Shown: positions 1-6,014 of the stretch, piece by piece
How positions within the stretch are numbered: the stretch's first letter is position 1
Layout of the letters: every line of letters starts with the position of its first letter
Origin: CAG-177 sp964587915
GTDB lineage: Bacteria > Bacillota > Clostridia > Oscillospirales > Acutalibacteraceae
DNA: 54,944 nt
NCBI GenBank assembly: GCA_964587915.1
Contig: CAZPMK010000009.1
Coordinates: forward strand, 1 to 54,944
Direction of reading: 5' to 3'
Position numbers and translations under genes: made by a program
Notes under the pieces: generated by a model
What the model saw: only the letters and a program-made list of their open reading frames with translations
The model's database searches: none
What the model was told of the DNA's origin: nothing

Positions 1-424
1 TACTCCAGTCAACGACCTTGTGAAGTTCGGTTTTGAAAATCAGGTCGAGCCAAATGCGAGTGCTGCACCCATTTCCTTCTCTGAAGGGGTGGGCGATATT
101 CATTTCCACATACTTTTCGACGATTTCATCAAAGGTGGACTGGGGCATTTTATCAATGTTTTGAAGAGCTGCCTGCAAGTACATCAAGGGAGCAAAGCGG
201 AAGCTGCCCTTTGCAATATTTACAGTTCTGAGTTCTCCGGCAAAGTCGTAAATCTCATCAAAAAGGTATTTATGAACTGCTTGAAGCGAAGAGAATGTTC
301 CGGCTTTCAATTTATCGAGCATACCGCTTTCAAAAAGCTCAAGTGCCTTTTTCTTACTGATGCGTTCCTCCTCACGGGCAAGATCGGCGGAGCTTGTCAG
401 TCCTAATTTATTTTCAAGTGCCAT
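1..424 (-). CDS. Fic family protein adenylyltransferase (partial, C-terminus outside window)
   Basis: The first 141 codons are present; the gene runs off the left edge. The ATG is preceded by GGAGG at a good distance. The N-terminus is a helical Fic fold with YLFDEIYDFAGELR, a flap segment NIAKGSFRFAP, and YVEMNIAHPF leading into the catalytic motif. It resembles the small class III Fic proteins (NmFic type), in which a C-terminal helix self-inhibits the enzyme; that helix would lie outside the window. Fic enzymes transfer AMP from ATP to target proteins, often GyrB/ParE for this class. The motif reads HPFREGNGCSTR: the catalytic His and the Asn are kept, but the conserved Arg after GNG is Cys, a single C-to-T change. 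It is the third gene of a minus-strand operon, 18 nt after the 138 aa gene. Fic identity is near certain; activity is doubtful. Confidence 0.9.
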   Translation of the reverse strand, partial: MALENKLGLTSSADLAREEERISKKKALELFESGMLDKLKAGTFSSLQAVHKYLFDEIYDFAGELRTVNIAKGSFRFAPLMYLQAALQNIDKMPQSTFDEIVEKYVEMNIAHPFREGNGCSTRIWLDLIFKTELHKVVDWS

Positions 425-442
425 ATCGCACCTCCAAAACAA

Positions 443-859
443 TTACTTATTTTGATTATGAATCTCTTTTAAGTCCTCAATAGCGAGAACGGGATCCATT
501 GTGTGAAACATCATATAATTGCGTTTCATTGTCTCTATCGGGGCTTGTTTATAAATTTTTGCACTGTCCTCGCCGTTATAATAATGCCAATAGCGGTAGA
601 TGTAGCCGATCCAATAAAGAATATCCTTTGAGAATATTTCTCCGTCGGCGGAAAGCATATCGCCGGCATCGGCGACAACCTCCTCAAGCAAATATTCTTC
701 GCCCGCCCACTGCATACGGTTGTATTCGGAGTCGAGTGCCTTGGCGGTTTCCGATGTCATAAACGCCTTAATAAATGCCGTGCTGTTATATTGTTTTTCG
801 GCAGATAATTCAAATAGTCTGCCCTGAATATCGCAAAGCTTTAACTGAAGAGAGTTCAT
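443..859 (-). CDS. Conserved hypothetical protein, 138 aa, middle gene of the ART-Fic unit
   Basis: I do not recognise a named domain. The protein is acidic, predicted largely helical, rich in Tyr and Met (IYRYWHYY around residues 88-95, NYMMFHTMDP around 113-122), with no signal peptide or membrane segment. Its ATG overlaps the stop of the upstream DUF3990 gene as TAATG, and its SD (GGAGG) lies inside the last codons of that gene, so translation is coupled. The Fic gene follows after 18 nt. Position and size would suit an antitoxin or a partner protein for one of the two flanking nucleotide-transferring enzymes, but that is inference from context only. Coupled translation and intact length support a real gene. 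Confidence 0.8.
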   Translation of the reverse strand: MNSLQLKLCDIQGRLFELSAEKQYNSTAFIKAFMTSETAKALDSEYNRMQWAGEEYLLEEVVADAGDMLSADGEIFSKDILYWIGYIYRYWHYYNGEDSAKIYKQAPIETMKRNYMMFHTMDPVLAIEDLKEIHNQNK

Positions 860-1731
860 TATTTACCTCCCGTTGCTCCGTCGAGAATCTCGTCAAAAAA
901 CATACCTTCACGGCGATAGTTCTTGCAAATATCATTGGCAAGTGAGATTCCTTTTGTACGGTTTTCCTCGGCGACTTCTTTCATAAACAGTCTTTCAAGA
1001 TAGGAAAGGCTTACCTCGGCTTCAATGCGAACCGCATCACAGCCCTTTTGCGAAACGGCTACATACTGCTTGCCGAGCTGCAAGGCGGAAAGGCTGTGAA
1101 CCAGGGCGGTATCGGTAACATTGCCGACAAAGAAGTTGTCGATTACAAAAAACATACGGTCGTTGGCGATGTTTCCGATAACCAAATCCTTGTTCGCCGT
1201 CATATCACGGTACTTGTTATAAAAATCGCTACCGTTTATTTTTTCCATTCTTCCTCTGTGATATGCCACAAGCATTGCCCAGTCGATGTCGGCAGGGACT
1301 TCCACTTGTGCAAGGCTGTCGGCGGCAACGGAGACGATATAAAACTTGGATTTTTCATAATCGCAGATGAGCGTGAGTGCCTGACTCGGCTCTGTTCCCA
1401 TATAAAATCCTTTTCCGAAATCGCACTGCTTACGGCTTTTCGGCTCTATTTCACCCTCAATACCCGACTTTGAGCCGTGATAGAGAAGTATGCGGCTGCT
1501 GTCCGTTTTTACGGCTTTCGTGGCTTCTGCGATTTTATTTAAGGTCATCTCATAAACGGGGACAGACTTACTTTTGCAAAGCTCATACATCGTTGACTGT
1601 GCCAATCTGTTCGGCACAGCACGGCCGTTTTCCCAGCGATTAACCGTTTGAAAGGTAACATTCAGCCGGTTTGCAAATTCGGTTTGGCTCATATTCAAAT
1701 GTGTTCTTATTTGTTTAATAAGTGTCTGCAC
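859..1731 (-). CDS. XRE helix-turn-helix fused to DUF3990 (ADP-ribosyltransferase-like) domain
   Basis: 290 aa, GTG start behind GAGGTGG. Residues 1-65 form a Cro/XRE HTH (MSQTEFANRLNVTFQTVNRWENGR). Residues about 80-250 match DUF3990, with LYHGSKSG at 83-90 and CDFGKGFYMGT around 103-113. As known for the family, the YHGS and FYMGT strands resemble the NAD-binding His and Tyr strands of PARP/diphtheria-toxin-type ADP-ribosyltransferases. Joining a DNA-binding head to a predicted transferase suggests a self-repressing toxin or effector. A perfect consensus promoter with an inverted repeat over it lies just upstream, fitting autoregulation by the HTH. First gene of a three-gene operon ending in Fic. 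The DUF3990 call is by recognition; enzymatic activity is inferred. Confidence 0.85.
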   Translation of the reverse strand: MQTLIKQIRTHLNMSQTEFANRLNVTFQTVNRWENGRAVPNRLAQSTMYELCKSKSVPVYEMTLNKIAEATKAVKTDSSRILLYHGSKSGIEGEIEPKSRKQCDFGKGFYMGTEPSQALTLICDYEKSKFYIVSVAADSLAQVEVPADIDWAMLVAYHRGRMEKINGSDFYNKYRDMTANKDLVIGNIANDRMFFVIDNFFVGNVTDTALVHSLSALQLGKQYVAVSQKGCDAVRIEAEVSLSYLERLFMKEVAEENRTKGISLANDICKNYRREGMFFDEILDGATGGK

Positions 1732-1747
1732 GATGCCACCTCAAAAA

Positions 1748-1798
1748 TATAACATTTTTTCTACTTAATATTATACTAAATGTTATACTCTATGTCAA
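1748..1798 (-). promoter_or_regulatory. Consensus sigma-A promoter overlapped by a 10-bp inverted repeat operator
   Basis: On the minus strand TTGACA (1798-1793), a 17-bp spacer and TATAAT (1775-1770) form a perfect promoter for the XRE-DUF3990 operon. The repeats TATAACATTT (1748-1757) and AAATGTTATA (1778-1787) are exact inverted copies; one lies inside the spacer, the other just downstream of the -10. This is a typical layout for an operator bound by the XRE domain of the first gene product. Confidence 0.8.
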
Positions 1799-1847
1799 CG
1801 ATTTATGCCCATATGTTTCAAAAAAATCACAATTCAAATTGCAGTGA

Positions 1848-1884
1848 AAAAGCCTTCTTTCGAGATGATCGAGAGAAGGCTTTT
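1848..1884. terminator. Hairpin with A and T flanks between the operon and the integrase remnant
   Basis: An 11-bp perfect stem, AAAAGCCTTCT (1848-1858) with AGAAGGCTTTT (1874-1884), and a 15-nt loop. The run of T at the 3' side is short. It marks the join between the promoter region of the ART-Fic unit and the recombinase fragment, so it could be a leftover terminator of a mobile element. Confidence 0.5.
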
Positions 1885-2077
1885 GTGCCGTTTTCTATGC
1901 AGCTTTCACACACTAAGACATACTTATGCTACACGCTGCGCAGAACATGGAATGAACGCAAAAACCCTAAGTCATTTGCTCGGACATTCATCATCAGCAA
2001 CAACTTTGAATATCTATGTGCATCCGTCATTGGATAAAGCAATGCAACATGTAGAACAGATTTATTGTTCCATATAA
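1885..2077 (+). pseudogene. C-terminal remnant of a tyrosine recombinase/integrase
   Basis: In one frame the segment reads FHTLRHTYATRCAEHGM, LSHLLGHSSSATTLNIYVHP, then a short tail and stop at 2077. This is the C-terminal catalytic part of phage/ICE-type tyrosine recombinases, carrying the HxxR box, the second His (LLGH) and the catalytic Tyr (NIYVHP). The core-binding and N-terminal domains and any start are missing; the open frame upstream is unrelated sequence holding a hairpin. It is therefore a broken gene left by an integrated element, next to a tRNA-Ser and the accessory ART-Fic unit. Confidence 0.8.
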
Positions 2078-2286
2078 AGGGGGTCATTTTTATGGTCAAA
2101 AAAGGTGGAAAATCTTAGTTTTAGTGGGCTTTCGGGTTGTTTTACATAGAACCTTTAGTTCTACGCATAATTTGTATGCTGTAAAAACTGCCCGATCAAG
2201 CAAAAGCTCCACATTAGTTGAACAGCCAACCTCTCACTCCGCCCCATGTGCCGTTCGATATACATCGGCTCAATTATATAAATATA

Positions 2287-2334
2287 AAGACTTGTACGCT
2301 TCGGATATGTCATCCCTGCGTGCAAGTCTTTTTT
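2287..2334 (+). terminator. Rho-independent terminator
   Basis: Stem AAGACTTGTACGC (2287-2299) pairs with GCGTGCAAGTCTT (2318-2330) with one G-U pair, followed by a T run to 2334. It lies downstream of the integrase remnant. Positions 2078-2286 hold no credible gene. Confidence 0.7.
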
Positions 2335-2344
2335 CGGCATAATC

Positions 2345-2460
2345 GGTAATCGTTACCGAACACCGCTACTATATAAGCGGACGGCGAACGCGCCGCTGCG
2401 GCGGCTTGGTCGCTCGCGGTCACAACAGTCCACCGGACTGTTGCTCTGTACCGCTCGTCC
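2345..2460. repeat. GC-rich hairpin-containing spacer, possible interspersed repeat
   Basis: The stretch contains a GCGCCGCTGCGGCGGC-type palindrome and a perfect hairpin, AACAGTCC-ACC-GGACTGTT. It has no coding potential I trust and is more GC-rich than its surroundings. It ends in TTCGAATCCC near 2461-2470, a word like a tRNA T-arm, just before the tRNA-Ser terminator. I suspect a repeated palindromic element but cannot show other copies in this window. Confidence 0.35.
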
Positions 2461-2478
2461 TTCGAATCCCTTTATAAA

Positions 2479-2516
2479 AAGAAAGAGCCGATACCGCAAG
2501 GGTATCAACTCTTTCT
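2479..2516 (-). terminator. Terminator of tRNA-Ser
   Basis: Outer stem CTCTTTCTT/AAGAAAGAG with an inner GATACC/GGTATC stem, followed on the minus strand by TTTTTATA. The stem begins directly at the encoded CCA end of the tRNA (2517). Confidence 0.75.
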
Positions 2517-2604
2517 TGGCGGAGAGTTAGGGATTCGAACCCTAGGTGAGTTTCCCCACACAGCATTTCGAGTGCTGCACCTTCGACCTCTCGGACAACT
2601 CTCC
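2517..2604 (-). tRNA. tRNA-Ser (CGA anticodon)
   Basis: On the minus strand the acceptor stem GGAGAGT pairs with ACTCTCC, followed by discriminator G and an encoded CCA. The anticodon stem-loop is CAGCA-CTCGAAA-TGCTG, giving anticodon CGA, which reads UCG. A long variable arm and a GGTTCGAATCC T-arm are present, as in class II Ser tRNAs; length is 88 nt including CCA. A tRNA next to an integrase remnant suggests a possible attachment site, but I see no clear second copy of the tRNA end. Confidence 0.95.
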
Positions 2605-2732
2605 GTATACATATTTGCTTTGACCGTTGAAAAACGGCACAAGAGCGTTTTTGAAAGCTGAGTTTCAGCCCCATTATTTTAGCAGATTAACTCTCCTTTG
2701 TCAATTGTTTTTTGCAAGGTTTACAATTTAAA

Positions 2733-2760
2733 GCGGCAGAGGGCATATGCTCTCCGCCGC
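2733..2760 (-). terminator. Terminator of the lysis cassette
   Basis: Imperfect hairpin GCGGC.GAGGGCATATGCTCTC.GCCGC, 5 bp after the holin stop codon on the minus strand, followed by TTTAAATT. It closes the six-gene phage-like operon. Confidence 0.6.
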
Positions 2761-2765
2761 AGTTT

Positions 2766-3023
2766 TTATTTTTTCAAAGTTTTCATTATCGCATCCGCCG
2801 CCTGAGCCGCCTCGGTAAACGAATTGTTTTTCCAATACGAAGCAAGGGCGACAACGACCATCACTACCACCGTTACGGCATTTTCTACGGTCTCGTTATC
2901 GGTAAAGTTTCCGCACACTCCGGTGATTTTCATTCCTGCGCCCGCAAGTGAAGCGATGAGCAACGCCAGCCGCACCCACGCACCGGGAGAGACCGATTTT
3001 GCCTTTTCAATGATGCTCTTCAT
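2766..3023 (-). CDS. Phage holin, SPP1/XhlB-like
   Basis: 85 aa from the ATG at 3021-3023, which has GGAGGAG directly upstream; an in-frame start ten codons earlier is possible but has no such site. It carries two hydrophobic stretches (about 15-35 and 48-66) and then ASYWKNNSFTEAAQAAD, the typical C-terminal block of SPP1-family holins. Holins open the membrane so that the endolysin reaches the wall. It is the last gene of the cassette and overlaps the preceding XhlA-like gene by 17 nt, so the two are translationally coupled. Confidence 0.88.
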   Translation of the reverse strand: MKSIIEKAKSVSPGAWVRLALLIASLAGAGMKITGVCGNFTDNETVENAVTVVVMVVVALASYWKNNSFTEAAQAADAIMKTLKK

Positions 3024-3243
3024 CACAGCTCCTCCTTTGAAAATTCTCCTCAATATTCTTTATTTTAATTTCGGTTGCCGTCATTCTTTCAACCAAATTG
3101 TTATGCTTATCGACCCTTGCTTCAAGCTGTTGCAATCGGTAATTCGTCAGCCTTTGGGAGGCAAGAATACCCGCAACGCACCCTGTTGCAGAGCCGAGAA
3201 ACGAAAAAAACACATTCCAGTCCGTTTTAAGCCCTCCCGACAT
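3007..3243 (-). CDS. XhlA/hemolysin-like phage lysis accessory protein
   Basis: 78 aa. One hydrophobic segment near the N-terminus (VFFSFLGSATGCVAGILA, about 11-28) is followed by a coiled coil with LQQLEARVDKHNNLVERM. Small proteins of this build sit next to holins in Gram-positive phages (XhlA of PBSX being the best-known comparison) and assist membrane disruption; here the membrane segment is N-terminal rather than C-terminal, so exact equivalence is uncertain. The gene overlaps both the amidase and the holin by 17 nt. Confidence 0.75.
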   Translation of the reverse strand: MSGGLKTDWNVFFSFLGSATGCVAGILASQRLTNYRLQQLEARVDKHNNLVERMTATEIKIKNIEENFQRRSCDEEHH

Positions 3244-3979
3244 ATTTGCTTGACAGACTTATCCATCCTCTGCCGTCGGCAAGTCTGCCCCATTTTTTTG
3301 ATGAATCCGTTTCGGATATTTCGACCGCGGCACCGCTCCTCAAATAGCCCGTCGGTTCGTACTGCGTGCCCGCACCCTTACGAATGTTCAGACTCGGACA
3401 ATTGACTTTGACTCGGAACGCCTCCTCTTTCCCGTCCGTCAAGGCATTACGAAGTCCGTCGGCGATTGCTTTTCCGCATTTTCTCATGCCCTCGTCGGTC
3501 TTTACGCATTCGAGATCCTTTGCGGTATCAATGAACACGGTTTCAATGAGAATTGCCGTAGGCTTTGTGTCGCGGATTATTCCGAAATAGTCCTTGCCGT
3601 TTTTGCCGAGCTTGACCTTGGCTCCTCGGTTGCGGATGCCGAATGCCTCGGAAATTTCCCCGCAAATCGCCTGTGCCGCTCTTTTTCCCGTCGGTGAACC
3701 GTGATAATAATAGGCTTCCGTGCCCGTTCCGCCGCCCGCATTGAGATGAATTTCCGCAATAAAATCATAATCCGCGGCATTGACCGCCTTGATTCTGTCC
3801 GTCAAATACAGGCTGCCGTCATAATTCATCAAGTCGCATCCGAGATATTCGCTTGCATATTTTGCTATCTCTTTTGCGATGCGAAATTCGTGATACTTGC
3901 CGTCACCGCTCACCGCACCGCTGTCATATCCGCCGGAACGGGAAGTGCCGTGACCGACAATGATACATATTTTACGCAC
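3227..3979 (-). CDS. N-acetylmuramoyl-L-alanine amidase (endolysin) with C-terminal SH3 domain
   Basis: 250 aa, GTG start behind an AAGGAGG site. Residues 1-175 are an Amidase_3 domain with zinc ligands H10 (IVGHG), E31 and H78 (AEIHLNAG) and catalytic E146 (ILIETVFI). Residues about 190-248 form a bacterial SH3 domain (CPSLNIRKGAGTQYEPTGYL) for wall binding. It cleaves the bond between MurNAc and the stem peptide. There is no signal peptide, so export must depend on the adjacent holin, as for phage endolysins. It overlaps the upstream gene by 8 nt and the downstream gene by 17 nt. Confidence 0.93.
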   Translation of the reverse strand: MRKICIIVGHGTSRSGGYDSGAVSGDGKYHEFRIAKEIAKYASEYLGCDLMNYDGSLYLTDRIKAVNAADYDFIAEIHLNAGGGTGTEAYYYHGSPTGKRAAQAICGEISEAFGIRNRGAKVKLGKNGKDYFGIIRDTKPTAILIETVFIDTAKDLECVKTDEGMRKCGKAIADGLRNALTDGKEEAFRVKVNCPSLNIRKGAGTQYEPTGYLRSGAAVEISETDSSKKWGRLADGRGWISLSSKYVGRA

Positions 3980-4898
3980 TCGGTATAACGCCCTCCTTCA
4001 ATAGCTTGTAAAATTCAACCGGATAATATCCCGCCACCGTCATGGCACCGTTTTTCAAGGTGAAAACGTAGAGGCGTGTGGGCATGAAATATTCCTCGAC
4101 CTCCTCGTAATTTTCGTTATAATAAGACATATTTCCGAAACTGTTGAACGTAACAACTGCCGCCTTTGCACTCTCGTCCGCAACATTGCAGGTCAAATCC
4201 ATCAGCACTCCGTTATCGGGACTTGCCGTCTCGTTTACGCTACCAATCACGTCTTCGTTATCAATAAGAATTAAGCCGACTATGCTTGCAAGCATCTGCA
4301 CATAATCAATTCCGCCGTAATTCGGAACGGCATAGCCGTTTTCATCGAGCGAAACGGGGGAGTCTTCATCCAACTTAAAGCCGCCGACCGTGTTTTTATC
4401 GGCATACGGAACCTCTGCCGTGCCTGCACTCGACTCTCTTTCCTCAAGAGCGGTAAGTCTCTTTGCCAGAGCCGCCGCAAGCAGACGAAGCTCCGTTTCC
4501 GCACCGCCCTTAAATTCGCCTTGCTCCGCCGCAGAAGCCATGGACGGCTTGAAATTTATATTTGCAACCGAGGTCAGCTTTCTGACGGTCAGACCATTCT
4601 CCACTTTGATTCCCTCAATCTCGAGGCTGAGCTTGCCGCCGCACGTTAAATCACTTGTGAGATTTATATACATCACTCCGTCCTTTACATACGGATTTGT
4701 GTCGGAATCGGTGCCCGCCTCAAGTCTCTTGACCGCACCGAGTGCCGTGTTTCGTACATAAATCGCATAGGAATCAAACCCGCCGAAGCCGCTGAGGTCA
4801 ACAACAAGCATTTCTGCATTGCTGTCACCGGAATAGCCCGTCACCGTTTCTGCGTTCAATTCTCGATTTTCGTCGATTGTTGCATTTATTACTTTCAT
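3972..4898 (-). CDS. Phage BppU/tail-fibre-like protein of the lysis cassette
   Basis: 308 aa. The N-terminal 120 residues look like a beta-sandwich (MKVINATIDENRELNAETVTG and VYINL-type strands), similar in style to the N-terminal domain of baseplate upper proteins. A helical linker follows (about 130-165, AETELRLLAAALAKRLTALEE), then a Gly/Asp-rich beta C-terminal part. In phages such proteins lie between tail and lysis genes and serve as baseplate or receptor-binding parts. Here no other tail gene is present, so its role is unclear. The start overlaps the preceding stop by 4 nt; the end overlaps the amidase by 8 nt. Family assignment is tentative. Confidence 0.6.
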   Translation of the reverse strand: MKVINATIDENRELNAETVTGYSGDSNAEMLVVDLSGFGGFDSYAIYVRNTALGAVKRLEAGTDSDTNPYVKDGVMYINLTSDLTCGGKLSLEIEGIKVENGLTVRKLTSVANINFKPSMASAAEQGEFKGGAETELRLLAAALAKRLTALEERESSAGTAEVPYADKNTVGGFKLDEDSPVSLDENGYAVPNYGGIDYVQMLASIVGLILIDNEDVIGSVNETASPDNGVLMDLTCNVADESAKAAVVTFNSFGNMSYYNENYEEVEEYFMPTRLYVFTLKNGAMTVAGYYPVEFYKLLKEGVIPSA

Positions 4899-5146
4899 AT
4901 TTCATACGCTCCTTTCTTTTTTGTGTCTTTCCTGCTGTAATAACCTTTGAGGTACTCGGAAATGTCACGCATTTCTCGATGCTCCTCGTAGAGAACACGA
5001 AGCTCCCTTTTAATACTGTATGCCTCATCGGAAAGCTCTGTTCCGAGCCTGTGAAGCTCCTTTCGCTTGCGTGTGATTCGTTCCTGCACAAGCATTGCCG
5101 CATTCTCGTATTCCTTGCCCAGCTCGTAAAGATTTTTTTCACGCAT
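4895..5146 (-). CDS. Small coiled-coil protein, unknown function
   Basis: 83 aa, highly charged and helical throughout (MLVQERITRKRKELHRLGTELS and IKRELRVLYEEHREMRD), with no membrane segment or signal. It overlaps the sigma/XRE gene by 8 nt and the fibre-like gene by 4 nt. I know of no domain name. Similar small helical proteins follow sigma-like regulators in clostridial prophage remnants, so it may be a regulator partner or scaffold. Tight overlap at both ends supports a real gene. Confidence 0.75.
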   Translation of the reverse strand: MREKNLYELGKEYENAAMLVQERITRKRKELHRLGTELSDEAYSIKRELRVLYEEHREMRDISEYLKGYYSRKDTKKKGAYEI

Positions 5147-5795
5147 TTACGGCACCCTCCTTTTTCTCACTTCCCGACGACATGAGATAATCTGCCGTTA
5201 CCCCGAAAAATCCGCTCATGAGCACAAGCTCCCTTGCGTACATCGGCTTGCCCTCCTCGATGGCTCTGAGCCGTTGTGCCGTCATTCCCAAGGCATTACT
5301 CATTTCGGAGGATGAAATTCCCTGCGACTCTCTCAAATGCCGTATTTTCTCGCCGACCGAATGCGACGTTGCATTCCTTGCGGCGGCTATCGCCTTTGCT
5401 CTTGCAAGTGCCATGGGTAACGCCGTCTCCTCGTTCAATATATCGTGCTGATACATCACGGCGTAGCGAAGTGCTCTTTTGAGCTTTTCCCTTGCCCGTG
5501 CGATGGTGTCGCTCACCGCCGCAGTGCTGATTCTTCTAAGCCTTGCAATTTCGGAAACGCTGAGAGACTCAAACCAAAACGCCCGAAGCGTGTCCCTCTC
5601 GATGCTCGTAAGCTCGCTTTCCATCGCCCTTTCGAGCAGAATGGACATATCCACTCCTCGCTTCCTCCACGCATACGCCGCCGGTGCCTCGCAAGCATTG
5701 CACGGTCTGCCGCAGCACACCGCCTGCGCCGCCTTTGCCTCCTCCTCGCTCGGGTAGTTGAAGAAAATTTCGCAATCGCTGTTTCGTATATACAT
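5139..5795 (-). CDS. Sigma-70 region 4-like and XRE HTH fusion regulator
   Basis: 218 aa, ATG behind GGGGAGG. A Cys-bearing N-terminus (CCGRPCNACEAPAAYAWRKRG, quoted in part) precedes a sigma region 4 HTH at about 60-112 (LTSIERDTLRAFWFESLSVS and STAAVSDTIARAREKLKRAL). A second HTH of the XRE type lies at about 146-205 (IRHLRESQGISSSEMSNALG). There is no region 2, so it is not a full sigma factor. It may act like the sigma-4-only late-gene activators of phages, with the XRE domain as a second DNA- or partner-binding module. First gene of the lysis cassette, about 55 nt below its promoter. Confidence 0.8.
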   Translation of the reverse strand: MYIRNSDCEIFFNYPSEEEAKAAQAVCCGRPCNACEAPAAYAWRKRGVDMSILLERAMESELTSIERDTLRAFWFESLSVSEIARLRRISTAAVSDTIARAREKLKRALRYAVMYQHDILNEETALPMALARAKAIAAARNATSHSVGEKIRHLRESQGISSSEMSNALGMTAQRLRAIEEGKPMYARELVLMSGFFGVTADYLMSSGSEKKEGAVNA

Positions 5796-5856
5796 TGTAT
5801 CCTCCCCTTTCTCGTACCGCCGTCCTCGTCAGCGGTAAGTATTAGCAGCACTATTG

Positions 5857-5885
5857 ATTATAGTGAACAAATGTTCTGTTGTCAA
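5857..5885 (-). promoter_or_regulatory. Consensus promoter of the lysis cassette with embedded SOS-like operator
   Basis: Minus strand: TTGACA (5885-5880), exactly 17 bp, TATAAT (5862-5857). Inside the spacer lies the perfect palindrome GAACAAATGTTC (5865-5876), which matches the GAAC-N4-GTTC core of Firmicutes LexA/DinR boxes. A repressor bound there would block RNA polymerase. The divergent S24-type repressor is the obvious candidate; chromosomal LexA is the alternative. Confidence 0.85.
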
Positions 5886-5914
5886 GGGTTTTTCTAAAAA
5901 TTCACAGAAAATGC

Positions 5915-5943
5915 TTGACTTTTTCAATAGCACGGCTCATAAT
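5915..5943 (+). promoter_or_regulatory. Promoter of the S24 repressor gene
   Basis: TTGACT (5915-5920), 17-bp spacer, CATAAT (5938-5943), about 70 nt ahead of the repressor ATG. It is back to back with the lysis promoter; the two -35 boxes are 29 bp apart. Confidence 0.7.
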
Positions 5944-6014
5944 ATGTATAGCCGCAAAATCAAAAAAGCTCAGCACTTCCGAATTGCCTCGGAGTGCCGA
6001 ACGGGGGATATATT

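Noticed and set aside
20..406. Plus-strand open frame of 128 codons
   Set aside because: Lies antisense within the Fic gene, which has clear motifs and a ribosome site.
2420..2674. Minus-strand open frame of 84 codons
   Set aside because: Runs through the tRNA-Ser and its terminator.
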